Under the pieces are notes generated by a model, which was not told the DNA's origin, searched no databases, and saw only the letters and a program-made list of their open reading frames with translations. The position numbers and the translations under genes were made by a program. DNA of 64,000 nt from Blastococcus sp. TBT05-19 (GTDB lineage Bacteria > Actinomycetota > Actinomycetes > Mycobacteriales > Geodermatophilaceae). Positions 1 to 7,504 of this stretch are shown in pieces. The stretch is from assembly GCF_003319095.1 (NCBI RefSeq), contig NZ_QOHI01000001.1:496001-560000 (forward strand), given 5' to 3'. The first letter of the stretch is position 1. Each line of letters begins with the position of its first letter.

Positions 1-1059
1 CGGGCCGGGGAGCTGGAGCCGGCCGAGGGTGGCGTGCTCGACGTCGACCAGCAGGCCCTGCGACAGCGTCTGGTCCCAGCCGTAGACCTCGTCGACGGTG
101 CGCACCTTCCCGGCGGGGATCCCGGCGGCGGCGAGCCGGGCGAGCAGGTCCTCCGGGTCGATGGTGGCGAACGCGCCCTCGAGGAGCTCGATGACCTGCT
201 GCCGGTGGTCCACCCGCTCACCGTTGGTGGCCATGCCGGGTGCCTCGGGATCGAAGCCGAACTCCGCGCAGAGCTTGCGCCACAACCCCTCGGACCCGCA
301 GGACAGCTGCACGCTGCCGCCGGAGCAGCGGAACAGGCCGTACGGCGCGATCGAGGGGTGGTGGTTGCCCTGGGCGTGCCCGACCTTCCCGGCCACCGTC
401 CACGCCGTCCCCTGGAACGCGTGCACGCCGACGATGGCGGCCAGCAGCGAGGTGCGCACCACCTGGCCGCGGCCGGTGCGCTCGCGCTCCATCAGCGCGG
501 CGAGCACGCCGTAGGCGCCGTACATGCCGGCCAGCAGGTCCCCGATCGGGACGCCGACCCGCTGCGGGTCCTCGGGGCCCGAGCCGGTGAGCGACATCAG
601 CCCGCCCTCGCCCTGGGCGATCTGGTCGTAGCCGGCGCGGCCGCCCTCGGGGCCGTCGTGGCCGAAGCCGCTGATCGCCAGCGTCACCAGCCGCGGGTTG
701 AGCTCGGCGAGGACGTCGGTGCCGAACCCGAGCCGGGCCAGCGTGCCCGGCCGGAAGTTCTCCATGAGCACGTCGGTGCGGCGCAGCAGCTCGGTGAGCA
801 CGCGCTTGTCGGCCTCGTCCTTGAGGTCGAGGGTGATCGACTCCTTGTTCTTGTTCGTCGACAGGAAGTACGTCGACTCGCGATCCGCCCCCTCGGGTTG
901 GACGAACGGCGGGCCCCAGCCGCGGGTGTCGTCACCGCTGCCGGGGTTCTCCACCTTGATCACCCGCGCGCCGAGGTCGCCGAGCATCATCGCGGCGTGC
1001 GGTCCGGCGAGCGCGCGCGTCAGGTCCACGACGAGGACGCCGTCGAGAGGTCCGGTCAT
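1..1059 (-). CDS. CaiB/BaiF family CoA-transferase, C-terminus cut by window edge
   Basis: Class III CoA-transferase, which moves CoA between carboxylic acids (formyl-CoA or succinyl-CoA transferase type). The 353 visible residues begin MTGPLDGVLVVDLTRALAGP and show the family's N-terminal Rossmann part, the VIKVENP turn and the ENFRPG motif near residue 100. Asp174 in PIGDLLAG matches the aspartate that forms the acyl anhydride in formyl-CoA transferase. The frame is open to base 1, so the end is missing. The start is an ATG 14 bp after the stop of the upstream carrier gene, so the two are probably one operon taking up and activating a dicarboxylic or short organic acid. The substrate cannot be told from sequence. 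Confidence 0.9.
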   Translation of the reverse strand, partial: MTGPLDGVLVVDLTRALAGPHAAMMLGDLGARVIKVENPGSGDDTRGWGPPFVQPEGADRESTYFLSTNKNKESITLDLKDEADKRVLTELLRRTDVLMENFRPGTLARLGFGTDVLAELNPRLVTLAISGFGHDGPEGGRAGYDQIAQGEGGLMSLTGSGPEDPQRVGVPIGDLLAGMYGAYGVLAALMERERTGRGQVVRTSLLAAIVGVHAFQGTAWTVAGKVGHAQGNHHPSIAPYGLFRCSGGSVQLSCGSEGLWRKLCAEFGFDPEAPGMATNGERVDHRQQVIELLEGAFATIDPEDLLARLAAAGIPAGKVRTVDEVYGWDQTLSQGLLVDVEHATLGRLQLPGP

Positions 1060-1073
1060 GGGGTGATCCTCAC

Positions 1074-2411
1074 CTACAGCCAGCCGGGGACGACGAACAC
1101 CAGCCACGCGAGCAGCGGTCCGATGGTCACGACGATCCCGGCATAGGCCAGGATCTGCTTGTAGAAGCGGTCGCGGTCCACGTCCTGCGCGTTGGCCAGC
1201 ACCAGGGCGCCGTTCGTGGAGAACGGGCTCACGTCGACGATCGTCGAGGCCACCGACAGGGCCACGACCACACCCACGGCGCCGATCTCCCCGGCGAGCA
1301 GGAACGGCACCGCGAGCGAGATGGCGACGCCGATGATCGCCGTCGACGACGCGAACGCCGACACCACGCCGCCGATGTAGGCCAGCAGCAGGGCGATCAG
1401 CAGGGGCGCGCCGAGGGCGATGACGGCGTCGCCGACGTAGTCGATCGTGCCCGCCTCCTGCAGCACGAACACGAACGTGAGCACGCCGGCGATCAGCAGG
1501 ATCGTGCTCCAGCTGATCTGGGTCACCGCCCCCTTGTGCTGCTGCGCCGAGAACAGCGCCAGCACGACCGCCACGGTGATCGAGACGAAGCCGATGTCCA
1601 GGTCGAAGGCCAGGGCGAGGACGGCGACGACCGCCAGCCCCACCAGCGTGAGGATCTGCTCGAAGCGCACCGGCTGCGCGACGTCGGGGTGCACGTGCTC
1701 GTCGTCGTCCCCGCCGACCGCCGGGCCGGGGGCCGCGCCGTGGCCGCGGACCAGGGTGCCGTGCGCGTGCTCGGTGTGCGGCACGCCCTCGGCGGCGACC
1801 TTCCGGCCCATCAACCGGCGACCGCCCAGGACGAAGAACAGGACCAGGGCGATCGCGATGTTGAACCCGAGGCTGCCGAGGAACACCGTCAGCGGGCTGC
1901 CCGGCAGCCCCTCCTCGTCGACGATGTCGTTCACCGTCACGCCGTAGACGCTGAGCGGGGAGAACCCGCCGCCCTGCGCGCCGTGGATGACCATCATGCC
2001 CATCAGCAGCGGGCTGATCCCGTGCCGGGCGGCGAACGTCAGCGCGATCGGCGCGATGATCGCGACCGCCGCGGGGGAGAGCGCCCCGATGGCGGTGAGC
2101 AGCGCGGTCACGAAGAACATGACCCACGGGATCGCCGCCACGTGGCCGCCGACCAGCCGGACGGCGCCGCGCACCAGCAGGTCGACGGTCCCGTTGTTCT
2201 GCGCGATGGCGAACAGGTACGTGACGCCGATCAGCGTGAGCACGAGCCCGGCCGGGAACCCGCCCAGGATGTCGTCGGTGGTCAGCCCGACCGACAGGGT
2301 GCCGACCACGAAGGCGGCGACGAACGCCAGGGCCCCCATGTTGATCGGGAGGAACGTGGCGATCGCGAAGATCACGACCAGCGCCAGGATGGTGACGATC
2401 TCGGGGGACAC
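1074..2411 (-). CDS. MatC/SLC13-type dicarboxylate carrier membrane protein
   Basis: Polytopic membrane permease of 445 residues with about 10-12 hydrophobic segments, resembling the malonate/dicarboxylate carrier MatC family (IT superfamily). Two similar halves are visible, the second beginning around residue 240 after a hydrophilic His/Glu/Asp-rich loop containing DDDEHVHPD. I chose the GTG at 2411 because GGGAGG lies five bases upstream. An in-frame extension to 2498 exists but has no ribosome-binding site and would run to within 27 bases of the divergent galU. The adjacent CoA-transferase suggests uptake followed by CoA activation of the same acid. The transported substrate is inference. 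Confidence 0.85.
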   Translation of the reverse strand: MSPEIVTILALVVIFAIATFLPINMGALAFVAAFVVGTLSVGLTTDDILGGFPAGLVLTLIGVTYLFAIAQNNGTVDLLVRGAVRLVGGHVAAIPWVMFFVTALLTAIGALSPAAVAIIAPIALTFAARHGISPLLMGMMVIHGAQGGGFSPLSVYGVTVNDIVDEEGLPGSPLTVFLGSLGFNIAIALVLFFVLGGRRLMGRKVAAEGVPHTEHAHGTLVRGHGAAPGPAVGGDDDEHVHPDVAQPVRFEQILTLVGLAVVAVLALAFDLDIGFVSITVAVVLALFSAQQHKGAVTQISWSTILLIAGVLTFVFVLQEAGTIDYVGDAVIALGAPLLIALLLAYIGGVVSAFASSTAIIGVAISLAVPFLLAGEIGAVGVVVALSVASTIVDVSPFSTNGALVLANAQDVDRDRFYKQILAYAGIVVTIGPLLAWLVFVVPGWL

Positions 2412-2512
2412 GATCCCTCCCACTTCATCGGGGGGTGAGGATCCGCCCACTGTGGCAGTGACCGGCGGGTAGCGCCTGCCAGCGCTCGCGCTGCTCACCG
2501 GCGCGCGCTGGC

Positions 2513-2518
2513 TAGGCT
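2513..2518 (+). promoter_or_regulatory. Putative -10 box for leaderless galU transcript
   Basis: TAGGCT ends seven bases before the galU ATG, so a transcript starting at the usual distance would begin at or next to the start codon. The same hexamer sits at the same distance before eno, and TAGTCT before metG. No clear -35 is visible. Confidence 0.4.
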
Positions 2519-2524
2519 GCCCGC

Positions 2525-3445
2525 ATGTCGAACCCGAAGACCCGTCCGGCGCGGAAGGCGGTCATCCCCGTCGCGGGCATGGGTACCCGCTTCCTGCCGG
2601 CCACCAAGGCCGTGCCCAAGGAGCTGCTCCCGGTCGTCGACCGACCCGCGCTCCAGTACATCGTCGAGGAGGCCGCGCGCGCCGGCCTGGGCGAGGTGCT
2701 CATGGTCACCGGCCGCGGCAAGGCCGCCATCGAGGACTTCTTCGACCGCACCCCCGAGCTCGAGGCCGCCCTGGAGAAGAAGGGCGACGCCGGCCGGCTG
2801 GCCGCCGTGCGCGAGTCCACCGACGTCGCGCAGGTGCACTTCGTCCGGCAGGGCGAGGCCCGCGGGCTGGGCCACGCGGTGCTGCAGGCCGCGGCCTTCG
2901 TCGGCGACGAGCCCTTCGCCGTCCTGCTCGGCGACGACCTCATCGACGCCCGCGACCACCTGCTGGAGCAGATGCTCGCCGTCCAGGCCGAGCACGGCGG
3001 TTCGGTCATCGCGCTGCTCGACGTCGGCATGGAGAACATCGACAAGTACGGCGCCGTCGCGATCGACCCGGGCTCGGAGGGCAGCGACGTCGTCGCCGTC
3101 ACCGGGCTGGTCGAGAAGCCCCCGGTCGAGGAGGCGCCCAGCAGCCTGGCCATCATCGGCCGCTACGTGCTGGCCCCGGAGGTCTTCGACGTCCTCCGCG
3201 AGACCGCGCCCGGCCGCGGCGGCGAGATCCAGCTGACCGACGCGCTGGCCACCCTCGTGGAGCGCGGCGAGCCCGTGCACGGCGTCGTCTTCGACGGCCG
3301 CCGCTACGACACCGGCGACAAGCTCGACTACCTCAAGGCCGTCATCCGGCTGGCCGCCGAGCGCGACGATCTCGGCCCGGCGCTGCGCGGCTGGCTGCGC
3401 GACTTCGTCACCGAGCTGCCCGCCGAGGGCGCGTCGTCGTCCTGA
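2525..3445 (+). CDS. galU: UTP--glucose-1-phosphate uridylyltransferase
   Basis: Makes UDP-glucose from UTP and glucose-1-phosphate, the precursor for exopolysaccharide, trehalose and cell-envelope glycans. The 306 residues are the usual length. The nucleotide-binding signature PVAGMGTRFLPATKAVPKE spans about residues 15-33, with LGDD (Mg/UTP site) and the VEKP and GRYVL motifs following in order. The next gene is glp; the order galU-moeA1/glp-rimJ-membrane protein is the same in Mycobacterium tuberculosis (Rv0993-Rv0996). The start ATG has no Shine-Dalgarno but a -10-like TAGGCT immediately upstream, consistent with leaderless translation. It could supply the polysaccharide locus 25 kb away. 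Confidence 0.96.
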   Translation: MSNPKTRPARKAVIPVAGMGTRFLPATKAVPKELLPVVDRPALQYIVEEAARAGLGEVLMVTGRGKAAIEDFFDRTPELEAALEKKGDAGRLAAVRESTDVAQVHFVRQGEARGLGHAVLQAAAFVGDEPFAVLLGDDLIDARDHLLEQMLAVQAEHGGSVIALLDVGMENIDKYGAVAIDPGSEGSDVVAVTGLVEKPPVEEAPSSLAIIGRYVLAPEVFDVLRETAPGRGGEIQLTDALATLVERGEPVHGVVFDGRRYDTGDKLDYLKAVIRLAAERDDLGPALRGWLRDFVTELPAEGASSS

Positions 3446-3500
3446 GCGGCGTCCGGCGGGGCACGATCGCACGGCGGCGCGAGCGCGCCGCAGGACGACG

Positions 3501-4937
3501 GTGGTGAGGATGTCGGGGCAGAGCGACAGCGGCAACAGCGGCGGCGGGGGGTCCCGGACCCACCGGGACACCGCCCAGGTCGACATGCCCATGGCGCCAC
3601 CGCAGCGCACCGGGCCCGTGGGGGCGCGCGGCTCGACGCCCGTGCCCCCGAAGCCCGCGCTCACCGGGCCGGTCCCGCTGCCGGCCGACGGGCGCTCCGA
3701 CGCCTCGCCGATGGTGCGCACCGTGGAGCGGCACCTCGACGAGATCCTCGGCGCGGTGCCGCAGCCGGACCCGATCGAACTCGCCGTCCTCGACGCGCAG
3801 GGGCTGCTCTGCGCCGAGGACGTCGTCAGCTCCCGCGCGCTGCCGGCGTTCGACCAGGCGGCGCTGGAGGGCTACGCGGCTCGTGCCGAGGACGTCGCGA
3901 CCGCCTCGGTGCGCCGGCCGGTCGAGCTGGCGGTCGTGGGGGAGAGCGTGGCCGGGGTCGACGTGCCCGCGGCGATCGGCCCGGGCCTGGCGCTCAAGGT
4001 GTCCGCCGGGGCGATGCTGCCGGCCGGCGCCGACGTCGTCGTCCCCGCCGTCTGGACCGATCGGGGCGCTGCCCGCGTGGCGGTGCAGGCCGGTCCGCCG
4101 GCCGGGAGCTACGTGCGCCGGACCGGTGACGACGTCGCTCCCGGTGACCCCGCGGTCCAGGTGGGCACGCCGATCGGCCCGGCCCAGATCAGCCTGCTCG
4201 CCGCCGTCGGCCGGGAGCGCGTGCTCGTGCGGCCGCGGCCCCGGGTGGTCGTGCTCAGCGCCGGCACCGAGCTGGTCGACGTCAGCGCCACCCCGGCGCC
4301 GGGCCAGGTCGTCGACGTGAACAGCTACGCGCTGGCCGCCGCCGCCCGTGACGCCGGGGCCGACGCCTACCGCTCCGGCATCCTGCCCGCGGACCCCCGG
4401 CGCCTCGCGGAGGTGCTGGAGAGCCAGCTGCTGCGCAGCGACCTGGTGCTCATCTCGGGCACCGTCGCCAGCGGCGGGTTCGACGTGGTGCAGGAGGCGC
4501 TGGCCCAGCTCGGCGAGATGCGCTTCCGGCAGGTCGCCATGCACCCCGGCCCCGCGCAGGGGTTCGGCCAGCTCGGGCGGGACGACATCCCGGTCATCTG
4601 CGTGCCGGGAGAGCCGGTCGCGGCGCTGGTCTCCTTCGAGGTGTTCGTCCGCCCCGCGATCCGGCTGATGCTCGGCAAGCGCCAGCTGTTCCGCCGCACG
4701 GTGCAGGCGATCTCGGGCCAGCAGCTGCTCTCGCCGCTGGGCTACCGCCAGTACCTGCACGGCACCGTCATGCGGCACCCCGACGGCGGGTACGTCGTCG
4801 AGCCCGTGGGCGAGGCCACCGACGCCCTGCTGGCGCGGATGGCACGGGCGAACTGCCTCATCGTGATCGACGAGGACGTCACCGAGGTGGCCGCGGGCGG
4901 GCTGGTCACCGTCATGCCGCTGCTGCTCGGCGGCTGA
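3501..4937 (+). CDS. glp: Gephyrin-like molybdotransferase Glp (MoeA homologue)
   Basis: MoeA/gephyrin-E-domain protein of 478 residues. In Corynebacterium the orthologue binds FtsZ and acts in division with the membrane receptor GlpR, and the same neighbours are present here (rimJ-like gene, then glpR). The conserved core begins near residue 71 (MVRTVERHLDEIL), after a low-complexity Gly/Pro-rich extension. Catalytic motifs of true MoeA are altered: the FDNSAMDGYA block reads FDQAALEGYA, so the usual Asp is Glu, and the KPGKP lysines are replaced (AMHPGPAQGFGQL). That argues for a structural rather than an enzymatic role. GTG 3501, GTG 3504 or ATG 3510 could each be the start; none has a strong ribosome-binding site. 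Confidence 0.88.
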   Translation: MVRMSGQSDSGNSGGGGSRTHRDTAQVDMPMAPPQRTGPVGARGSTPVPPKPALTGPVPLPADGRSDASPMVRTVERHLDEILGAVPQPDPIELAVLDAQGLLCAEDVVSSRALPAFDQAALEGYAARAEDVATASVRRPVELAVVGESVAGVDVPAAIGPGLALKVSAGAMLPAGADVVVPAVWTDRGAARVAVQAGPPAGSYVRRTGDDVAPGDPAVQVGTPIGPAQISLLAAVGRERVLVRPRPRVVVLSAGTELVDVSATPAPGQVVDVNSYALAAAARDAGADAYRSGILPADPRRLAEVLESQLLRSDLVLISGTVASGGFDVVQEALAQLGEMRFRQVAMHPGPAQGFGQLGRDDIPVICVPGEPVAALVSFEVFVRPAIRLMLGKRQLFRRTVQAISGQQLLSPLGYRQYLHGTVMRHPDGGYVVEPVGEATDALLARMARANCLIVIDEDVTEVAAGGLVTVMPLLLGG

Positions 4938-4947
4938 CCCCGGGCCC

Positions 4948-5580
4948 GTGACCGATCCTCTGCTGCACCCCGGCTGGCCCGCCCGGCTGACCTCGGGGCC
5001 GGTGGAGCTGCACCCGCTGCGCCGGCGCGACGCCGCGGAGTGGAGCCGGTTGCGGGTGGCCAACGAGAGCTGGCTGAGCCCGTGGGAGCCGACGGCCCCC
5101 GTGCCGTGGGTGCCGCGGCACGCCCCGGCCGCCTACCGGGCGATGCGGCGGACCGTCGCGCGCCGGGCCCGCCTCGGTACGTCGCTGCCGTTCGCCGTCC
5201 GGGTGGACGGGCGGCTGGCCGGGCAGGTGACGGTGGACAACATCGTGCGGGGCGCGCTGCGCACCGGGTACCTCGGCTACTGGATCGACCGCTCGGTGGC
5301 GGGGCGGGGGATCGCGTCGCTGGCCGTGGCGCTCGTCTGCGACCACGCGTTCGGGCCGGTCGGGCTGCACCGGCTGCAGGCCGACATCCGGCCGGAGAAC
5401 CTGCCCAGCCAGCGGCTGGTCGAGCGGCTGGGCTTCCAGCGCGAGGGGCTGCTGCGCCGCTACCTCGACATCGATGGCGACTGGCGCGACCACCTGGCGT
5501 ACGCGCTGCTGGCCGAGGACCTGCCCCGCGGCGTGCTGACCCGCTGGCGGGAGATGTCGCCGGGTCGACCCGGCGGCTGA
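4948..5580 (+). CDS. GNAT N-acetyltransferase, RimJ/RimL type
   Basis: Probable acetyl-CoA-dependent N-acetyltransferase of 210 residues. The GNAT acetyl-CoA-binding loop is visible as VAGRGIAS (about residues 117-124), and the C-terminal NLPSQRLVERLGFQREG motif is typical of the RimJ/RimL group that acetylates ribosomal-protein N-termini. It starts at a GTG ten bases after the glp stop and probably shares its transcript. The glp-rimJ-glpR order is conserved in mycobacteria and corynebacteria, but a role in division has not been shown for this enzyme. An 18-nt perfect palindrome, CGCCGGGTCGACCCGGCG (5558-5575), overlaps its last codons. Confidence 0.88.
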   Translation: MTDPLLHPGWPARLTSGPVELHPLRRRDAAEWSRLRVANESWLSPWEPTAPVPWVPRHAPAAYRAMRRTVARRARLGTSLPFAVRVDGRLAGQVTVDNIVRGALRTGYLGYWIDRSVAGRGIASLAVALVCDHAFGPVGLHRLQADIRPENLPSQRLVERLGFQREGLLRRYLDIDGDWRDHLAYALLAEDLPRGVLTRWREMSPGRPGG

Positions 5581-5760
5581 TCGACCCGGCGGCATAGCAC
5601 GCAGGGGAGGGGGGCGCTGCGGTGCTCGGAGGCGACACGCCGTCCGTCGTCACACCGGTCCCACAACTCTCCACGACACGCCCGCGCGCCTCCCGGATCG
5701 CACCGTCGTCGCTGCTTAGCCTCGCCTGGCGAGTGACTGATGTGACAGGTGGTGTTCCGA

Positions 5761-6468
5761 ATGGGATCGGGCGTGCTCTTGGCCGCGCTGGTCGTGCTGT
5801 GGTTCGTCGTGCTGGTGCCCATGGTGGTGACCCGCGGCGACGCGGAGGGCGGCCGGACGACGGCTGCCGACGCCGGCCGCACGCTGCAGCGGCGGCGGTC
5901 GGCGGAGACCGTGCGGCACGCCGAGACGGAGCGGGTCGAGATCGACCGCGACGTCCTGCGCACCACCGGTGAGCTGAAGGTGGACGTGCACGCGCTGCGC
6001 CGCCGGGCGCTCGGCGGCCTGGTGCTGGCGACGCTGGCCTCGCTGGCCGGTGCGCTGCTGCTGACCCCGTGGCTGTGGGTGGCCACGCTCGTGGCCGGCC
6101 TGGCCACCGTCGGCTACGTGCTGGTGCTGCGGAAGGTGGCCCGCCGCGAGCGGATGGCCGCCCGCCGTGCCGCCCGCGTCGCGGCCCGTGCGGCGATGCA
6201 GGCCCGTCCCGCCGCCCGTCCGGCGCCGGCGCCCGTCCAGCGGACCGCCCCGCCGGCCGAGCTGCACGAGACGGTCGCGCAGCAGGGTCTCCCGCACCCG
6301 AGCGTGCCCCTGGCGCCGGTGCACGCCCTGCGCCCGGGCCGGGTCGTGGCGGCGCGCACCCCGGCGCCGGCCGGCTGGCAGAACAGCGCGGTGGTCGGGC
6401 TGGACGACGACGACATCGGTTTCGCGGACATCGACGAGTACCGCCCCGCCCGCGTCGTCAACGGCTGA
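5761..6468 (+). CDS. glpR: Gephyrin-like receptor GlpR, divisome membrane protein
   Basis: Membrane protein of 235 residues in the place occupied by glpR (Rv0996-like) downstream of glp and rimJ. There is one helix at the N-terminus (about residues 4-24), a charged helical stretch, then a hairpin of two helices near residues 84-125. A long Arg/Ala-rich cytoplasmic region follows, ending in the acidic DDDDIGFADIDEY tail. In Corynebacterium GlpR is the membrane partner of Glp at the septum and pole; applying that here is inference from synteny and topology. The start is uncertain: ATG 5761 has AGGTGG eight bases upstream, while GTGs at 5749 and 5752 would add three or four residues. Confidence 0.8.
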   Translation: MGSGVLLAALVVLWFVVLVPMVVTRGDAEGGRTTAADAGRTLQRRRSAETVRHAETERVEIDRDVLRTTGELKVDVHALRRRALGGLVLATLASLAGALLLTPWLWVATLVAGLATVGYVLVLRKVARRERMAARRAARVAARAAMQARPAARPAPAPVQRTAPPAELHETVAQQGLPHPSVPLAPVHALRPGRVVAARTPAPAGWQNSAVVGLDDDDIGFADIDEYRPARVVNG

Positions 6469-6534
6469 TGGCCTTCCCGGCGCCGCCCCGGTGGTGGCGC
6501 CGGGGAGCGGGACCGATAGACTCTCTTCTCGCAA

Positions 6535-6608
6535 GGGGCTGTGGCGCAGTCCGGTAGCGCACCTCGTTCGCATCGAGGGGGTCAGGGGTTCAACTCCCCT
6601 CAGCTCCA
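6535..6608 (+). tRNA. tRNA-Ala (anticodon CGC)
   Basis: A complete cloverleaf can be drawn. The acceptor GGGGCTG pairs with CAGCTCC (one G-U), the anticodon stem CCTCG/CGAGG holds the loop TTCGCAT with CGC, and the T arm contains GGTTCAACTCC. Discriminator A is at 6608 and no CCA is encoded. A GATAGACT -10-like box lies about 15 bases upstream. Confidence 0.96.
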
Positions 6609-6614
6609 CCCAGC

Positions 6615-6654
6615 ACGACGAAGGCCGGACCCGATCGGGTCCGGCCTTCGTCGT
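6615..6654. terminator. 40-nt perfect palindrome, bidirectional terminator
   Basis: A perfect palindrome centred on GATC at 6633-6636, with arms beginning ACGACGAAGGCCGGACCC. It lies between tRNA-Ala and the convergent enoyl-CoA hydratase gene and is well placed to stop transcription from both sides. There is no clear T tract, as is usual in actinobacteria. Confidence 0.75.
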
Positions 6655-6666
6655 TCCCGCGCCCGG

Positions 6667-7449
6667 TCAGCGGGCGTTGCGGAAGTCCGGCTGCCGCTTC
6701 TCCACGAACGCCCGCACGCCCTCCCGGCCCTCCGGGTCGGCCGCCGACTCCGCGATCAGCCGGGCCTCCTCGTCCAGCTGCTCCTCGAACGAGCGGGTGG
6801 CCGCGCGCCGCAGCAGCGCCCGGGTGCGCACCATGGCGCGGACCGGCCCGGCCGCGAGGGCGTGCGCCGTCGCGACGGCGACGTCCCGCAGCTCCTCGTC
6901 CTCCACCAGGCGGGCGACCAGGCCGGTGAGGTGCGCCTCGGCCGCGGTGAGGGCCTTGTTCGTGAGCACCAGGTCCAGCGCGCGGGGCGCGCCCAGAGCG
7001 CGGGCCAGCGCCCAGGACGTGCCGCCGTCGGGGGAGAAGCCCAGCGCCCCGTAGGCCGGGCGGATCTTCGTGGTGCGGCCGCAGACGACGAGATCGCATG
7101 CGCCCATCAGCCCGATCGCCGCGCCCGCCACCGCTCCCTGGACCCCGGCGACCACCGGCACCGGGCAGGAGAGCACTCGGCGGACCGCCTCGTGCCAGTC
7201 GTGCGCGAGCCGGCCGACGTGCGCGCCGGGGTCCTCGGCGCCGGCGAACGAGTGCACGTCGCCGCCCACGCAGAACCGCGGGCCGTTCGCCAGGATCAGG
7301 ACCGCCCGGGTCTGCTCCGGACGGGCGGCCAGCGCGCCGGCGAACTCCGCCGCCAGCTGCGGGGTGAGCGCGTTGCCCGTGTCGGGGCGGTCCAGCGTGA
7401 TCCGCCAGACGTCGCCGTCGGTCTCCGTGAGCACGTGCGGCGCGGTCAT
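6667..7449 (-). CDS. Enoyl-CoA hydratase/isomerase (crotonase) family protein
   Basis: Crotonase-fold enzyme of 260 residues acting on an acyl-CoA, most likely in fatty-acid or aromatic-acid degradation. The oxyanion-hole segments are visible as NGPRFCVGGDVHSFAG (about residues 55-70) and GVQGAVAGAAIGLMGACDLVV (about 100-120). At the second catalytic position the sequence reads GFSPDGGTSW, with Asp where classical hydratases carry Glu, as in PaaG-like isomerases. The exact reaction is therefore open. The ATG at 7449 was chosen because family alignment begins at MTAPHVLTETDGDVWRI. It converges on tRNA-Ala with a strong hairpin between them. Confidence 0.88.
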   Translation of the reverse strand: MTAPHVLTETDGDVWRITLDRPDTGNALTPQLAAEFAGALAARPEQTRAVLILANGPRFCVGGDVHSFAGAEDPGAHVGRLAHDWHEAVRRVLSCPVPVVAGVQGAVAGAAIGLMGACDLVVCGRTTKIRPAYGALGFSPDGGTSWALARALGAPRALDLVLTNKALTAAEAHLTGLVARLVEDEELRDVAVATAHALAAGPVRAMVRTRALLRRAATRSFEEQLDEEARLIAESAADPEGREGVRAFVEKRQPDFRNAR

Positions 7450-7504
7450 CGTCGTCCTCCCGGCAGCAGAACCGTTCGCCGTCACCGTAGGCGGCGGGTG
7501 GCGG

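Noticed and set aside
3411-5063. Minus-strand open frames over glp and the rimJ-like gene
   Set aside because: His/Arg/Gly-rich translations without motifs, opposite to well-supported genes.
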